A stretch of DNA of 8,606 nucleotides from Deinococcus sp. (GTDB lineage: Bacteria > Deinococcota > Deinococci > Deinococcales > Thermaceae). Below, piece by piece: positions 6,599 through 8,606 of the stretch (its first letter is position 1; every line of letters begins with the position of its first letter). Below the pieces are notes generated by a model. That model made no database searches. It saw only the letters and a program-made list of their open reading frames with translations, and had not been told where the DNA came from. Location of the stretch: the NCBI GenBank assembly GCA_023382135.1, contig JAMCQK010000022.1, forward strand, positions 1 through 8,606, in the 5' to 3' direction. The translations under genes and the position numbers were made by a program.

Positions 6599-7828
6599 AT
6601 GAACCCAATTAAAGGCAAACGTATCGTGCTGGGCGTAACTGGCTCCATTGCGGCTTACAAAGCTGCGGACCTGGCCAGCAAGCTAGCCCAGAATGGGGCG
6701 CTGGTGGATGTAATTCTCACCGAAAACGCCGAGAAGTTTATCACCCCCCTTACTTTTCAGACCCTCACCGGGCGTAAGGCTCACACCAGCTTGTGGGAGG
6801 GCGATGCCCATGTAGTCCACGTGGGTTTGGGTGAGAGAGCCGATCTCTTGGTGATTGCCCCCTGCACTGCTGACACCCTAGCCAAGCTAACTCATGGCCT
6901 GGCCAACAACCTTCTCACGGTTACTGCTCTGGCCTCGCGTTGCCCGGTACTGTTGGTTCCAGCCATGGACGGGGCCATGTTTCAGAATCCAGCCACCCAA
7001 GCTAACCTCGAGACTGTTCGGTCGCGCGGCGTGCGCATTATAGGCCCGGTTTCTGGTCGCATGGCCTCGGGGCTACTTGGTCCGGGAAGGATGCTCGAGC
7101 CAGCCGAAATCTTAGGCCATATTCGCCTGGTGCTGGGCGAGAACGGCCCGCTTAGGGGCCAACACATACTGATAAGCGCGGGCGGCACGCAGGAAGCCTT
7201 GGACCCCGTACGCTACCTTACCAACCGCTCCACGGGAAAGCAGGGTTTCGCCCTGGCTCAGGCCGCGCTGGACTTAGGGGCAAAAGTAAGCCTGGTGGCA
7301 GGGGCCACGGCTGCCATACTCCCCACCCCTGCCGGTGCCGCGCGTTTTGACGTGGAGAGCGCCGACCAGATGGCCGAGGTTGTGCTACAACTTGCCGGGG
7401 AAGCCGACGCACTGGTGATGGCGGCTGCCGTGGCCGACTTCCGCGCTAAAGCGCCTTCCCCACACAAGATTAAGAAAGTCGAAACCCCGCCGGCAATAGA
7501 GATTGAGCGCACTCCCGACATCCTTTCGCTGGTGTCCGAACAGCGGGCGCAAACCGGAAAACCCAGGGTGGTGGTGGGTTTTGCCGCCGAAAGCCAGAAC
7601 CTGCTAGAAAACGCCCGAGACAAGCTAAAGCGCAAGCGGCTTTCTATGGTTGCGGTTAACGACATCTCGGCCAAAGACGCGGGCTTTGCGGTAGACACCA
7701 ACCGGCTTAGCTTGGTTACCCCGGAAGGTGTGGAGCAGCTTCCCCTAATGTCCAAGGCCGAAGCGGCGGCTGCGGTAATGCAGCGGGTAACCGAGATGCT
7801 GCGCGACCCCGGCCCCGTTACGAATTAG
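6599..7828 (+). CDS. coaBC: Bifunctional phosphopantothenoylcysteine decarboxylase/synthetase
   Basis: CoaBC joins cysteine to 4'-phosphopantothenate with CTP (CoaB), then decarboxylates the product to 4'-phosphopantetheine with FMN (CoaC). The 409 residues match the usual length of about 400. The CoaC half (1-185) shows GVTGSIAAYKA (12-22), the active-site His74 in HVGLGERADL, PCTADTLAKL (88-97), the PxMNxxMW counterpart PAMDGAMF (121-128), and ASGLLGPGRM (156-165). The CoaB half (186-405) shows DPVRYLTNRSTG (202-213) with Asn209, AAAVADFR (275-282), HKIKK (289-293) and ANDxS-like VNDIS (353-357). Two classical CoaC residues differ: Asp124 stands where E. coli Dfp has Asn125, and Ser157 where it has Cys158. 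ATG 6599 is fixed because the ATG at 6594 runs into a stop after five codons. The gene ends convergently with the minus-strand res gene. Confidence 0.95.
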   Translation: MNPIKGKRIVLGVTGSIAAYKAADLASKLAQNGALVDVILTENAEKFITPLTFQTLTGRKAHTSLWEGDAHVVHVGLGERADLLVIAPCTADTLAKLTHGLANNLLTVTALASRCPVLLVPAMDGAMFQNPATQANLETVRSRGVRIIGPVSGRMASGLLGPGRMLEPAEILGHIRLVLGENGPLRGQHILISAGGTQEALDPVRYLTNRSTGKQGFALAQAALDLGAKVSLVAGATAAILPTPAGAARFDVESADQMAEVVLQLAGEADALVMAAAVADFRAKAPSPHKIKKVETPPAIEIERTPDILSLVSEQRAQTGKPRVVVGFAAESQNLLENARDKLKRKRLSMVAVNDISAKDAGFAVDTNRLSLVTPEGVEQLPLMSKAEAAAAVMQRVTEMLRDPGPVTN

Positions 7829-7954
7829 CCCAGGTGCTATCGCGTTTTGCTGCGCACCGACCACCCAGGTTTGTGGCAAGAGAAGCCGTTTGTAGCTGTG
7901 CCCGTAGAGAGCACGGAGGTTGACCATCTGGCGAGATGCTTACAAACATTTTGA
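7829..7954 (+). other. Possible gene remnant in the coaBC frame, after its stop
   Basis: Directly after the coaBC TAG, the same frame stays open for 41 codons to TGA 7952-7954. Its middle part has a protein-like mix of residues, for example TDHPGLWQEKPFVAVPVEST, with mostly G/C third positions up to about base 7933. The only in-frame starts are weak (TTG 7847, CTG 7850). From about 7934 it reads RCLQTF and overlaps the likely island gene on the opposite strand, so any real coding would end near there. It could be a truncated gene, a tiny gene starting at TTG 7847, or chance openness. I do not recognise a family. Confidence 0.22.
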
Positions 7955-8015
7955 GAGCCTCATCGGGATCGAGCCAATTATCTACAGTCAGTTTCTTAAA
8001 CCCAATATTTGCCAT
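7930..8015 (-). pseudogene. Truncated 5' end of an unidentified gene downstream of res
   Basis: On the minus strand, ATG at 8015-8013 lies 15 bases beyond the res stop and opens MANIGFKKLTVDNWLDPDE, continuing ALKMFVSI. These codons are A/T-ending like those of res, and the residues look like a genuine soluble protein start. After about residue 28 the frame turns into an Arg/Ser/Ala/Gln-rich string that runs to a stop at 7818 inside coaBC, which looks like noncoding sequence read by chance. I therefore read this as the first part of an island gene cut off near base 7930; the exact break is uncertain. The family is unknown to me. The alternative is a complete 65-residue gene overlapping the end of coaBC by 11 bases, which seems less likely. 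Confidence 0.4.
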
Positions 8016-8030
8016 AGGAGCAGCGCCTTG

Positions 8031-8606
8031 TTATATTTTCTCTTTATATTCCCTGAAGCCATCGAGCAATTGCCGGAATAGGGCGGGCTTGTATTTCTCA
8101 AAGCTTTTCTGGTCCACGTAAACAAAGTCGTACTTCACATCCGACTGCACCCGGTTGATATCTTCACACCACTGCCGCAACCGTTCCATCTGCAGCGGCA
8201 GGTCCAGGTCCTCCTGACCCTTGGTTTCGACAATGACAATTCGCTTGTTGGACAGCTTTACCAGAAAATCCGGGTAGTAATTGGAGATATCGCCGTCCGC
8301 TCTCACATAGTCCAGCTTGAGCTGTATTGCCAGGTAATTCTTGGCGTAGGAAATCACATCCTCGCAATCTTCCAGGAAGCTGGCAAACAGCAGTTCAAAA
8401 TGACTGTCGCCGATGATCCTGTTGAAGATGCTCTTTTTTGGGATGAGGTAACCCTGATCCTTGGCCACGAAGGGCCGGGTCTGCCGCAGCTTAATGGTGT
8501 CGCGGATTTCCGCGTCGCCCTTGTCCTGTACCGTGAGCGCGTTGATGGCTTTCTTGAAGGTTTCAATCAGCGTTTTAGTGGCCGCCAGTTCGGAGAGGTT
8601 GCGCAG
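8031..8606 (-). CDS. Type III restriction enzyme Res subunit, C-terminal part
   Basis: This minus-strand frame is open from the right window edge to TAA at 8031-8033 and encodes 191 residues, so the start and the helicase part lie outside. Res is the ATP-dependent DNA translocase and endonuclease of type III restriction systems, working in the cytoplasm with a Mod methyltransferase. The visible part holds the PD-(D/E)xK nuclease domain: GDSHFELLFASFL (66-78) with Glu71 on the leading helix, YYPDFLV (110-116) with Asp113, and IVIVETKG (123-130) with Glu127 and Lys129. The flanking FNRIIGDSHFE and MERLRQWCEDIN strings are what I expect of Res C-termini. All nuclease residues are present, so it looks intact here. 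Codon use is less GC-rich than in the core genes to the left, consistent with acquisition by transfer. A related standalone DEAD/DEAH helicase-nuclease is the main alternative. Confidence 0.82.
   Translation of the reverse strand: MRNLSELAATKTLIETFKKAINALTVQDKGDAEIRDTIKLRQTRPFVAKDQGYLIPKKSIFNRIIGDSHFELLFASFLEDCEDVISYAKNYLAIQLKLDYVRADGDISNYYPDFLVKLSNKRIVIVETKGQEDLDLPLQMERLRQWCEDINRVQSDVKYDFVYVDQKSFEKYKPALFRQLLDGFREYKEKI

Noticed and set aside
7833..7916. Hairpins GGTGC/GCACC (7833-7858) and CTGTGC/GCACGG (7896-7916) as terminators between the convergent genes
   Set aside because: Stems of 5 and 6 pairs are short, loops are large, and neither is followed by a T-run on either strand.
7745..7927. 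Minus-strand frame starting MVNLRALYGHSYKR opposite the coaBC end
   Set aside because: Part of it looks protein-like, but it runs antisense into coaBC, has no ribosome binding site, and ends as an Arg/Gly/His-rich string.
7936..8121. Plus-strand frame starting MLTNILRASSGS opposite the res end
   Set aside because: It is antisense to the well-supported res C-terminus and the likely truncated gene, with no ribosome binding site and no recognisable motif.
1..8606. CRISPR array, insertion sequence or integrase gene
   Set aside because: No regularly spaced direct repeats, no transposase or recombinase motifs, and no matched terminal inverted repeats were seen in the window.

Overview
The window looks like a chromosomal stretch from a thermophile of the Deinococcota, most likely Meiothermus or a close relative of Thermus. 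The reasons are the GC-rich coding sequence (roughly 60 percent by eye), the frequent in-frame CTC-GAG codon pair, the use of GTG and TTG starts, weak or absent Shine-Dalgarno sequences, and a CoaE whose N-terminus resembles my recollection of the Thermus thermophilus enzyme. This assignment is an inference and was not checked by any search.

Layout, left to right. Bases 1-36 are the tail of an unidentified gene, followed after 5 bases by a hotdog-fold acyl-CoA thioesterase (42-446). A short intergenic region with a possible promoter leads to a class-III PLP aminotransferase of the putrescine/ornithine type (533-1768). Then come rnr (RNase R, 1792-4053), coaE (dephospho-CoA kinase, best start GTG 4096) and a signal-less BtuF-like binding protein that overlaps coaE by 4 bases (4707-5510). 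A 286-base gap (5511-5796) holds several perfect hairpins and an unexplained stop-free frame. After it lie coaX (type III pantothenate kinase, 5797-6570) and coaBC (6599-7828), probably cotranscribed. The right end is different in character: it is less GC-rich and on the minus strand. It holds the C-terminal nuclease part of a type III restriction (Res) helicase-nuclease (8031-8606, running off the window) and, just downstream, what looks like the first codons of a second island gene that has been cut off (about 7930-8015).

How the genes work together: coaX, coaBC and coaE supply pantothenate kinase, phosphopantothenoylcysteine synthetase/decarboxylase and dephospho-CoA kinase, so every step of CoA synthesis from pantothenate except coaD lies within about 3.8 kb. 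The thioesterase at the left end hydrolyses acyl-CoAs, so it acts on products of the same cofactor pool. The aminotransferase and RNase R are housekeeping neighbours. The res fragment marks the edge of a probable defence island that meets the core chromosome near base 7930.

Most of the window is ordinary core genome. I did not find a convincing new multi-gene system. The points most worth a second look are the unexplained gap 5511-5796, the paired active-site replacements in CoaBC, the cytoplasmic binding protein coupled to coaE, the all-in-frame CTCGAG enrichment and the broken island boundary downstream of res.
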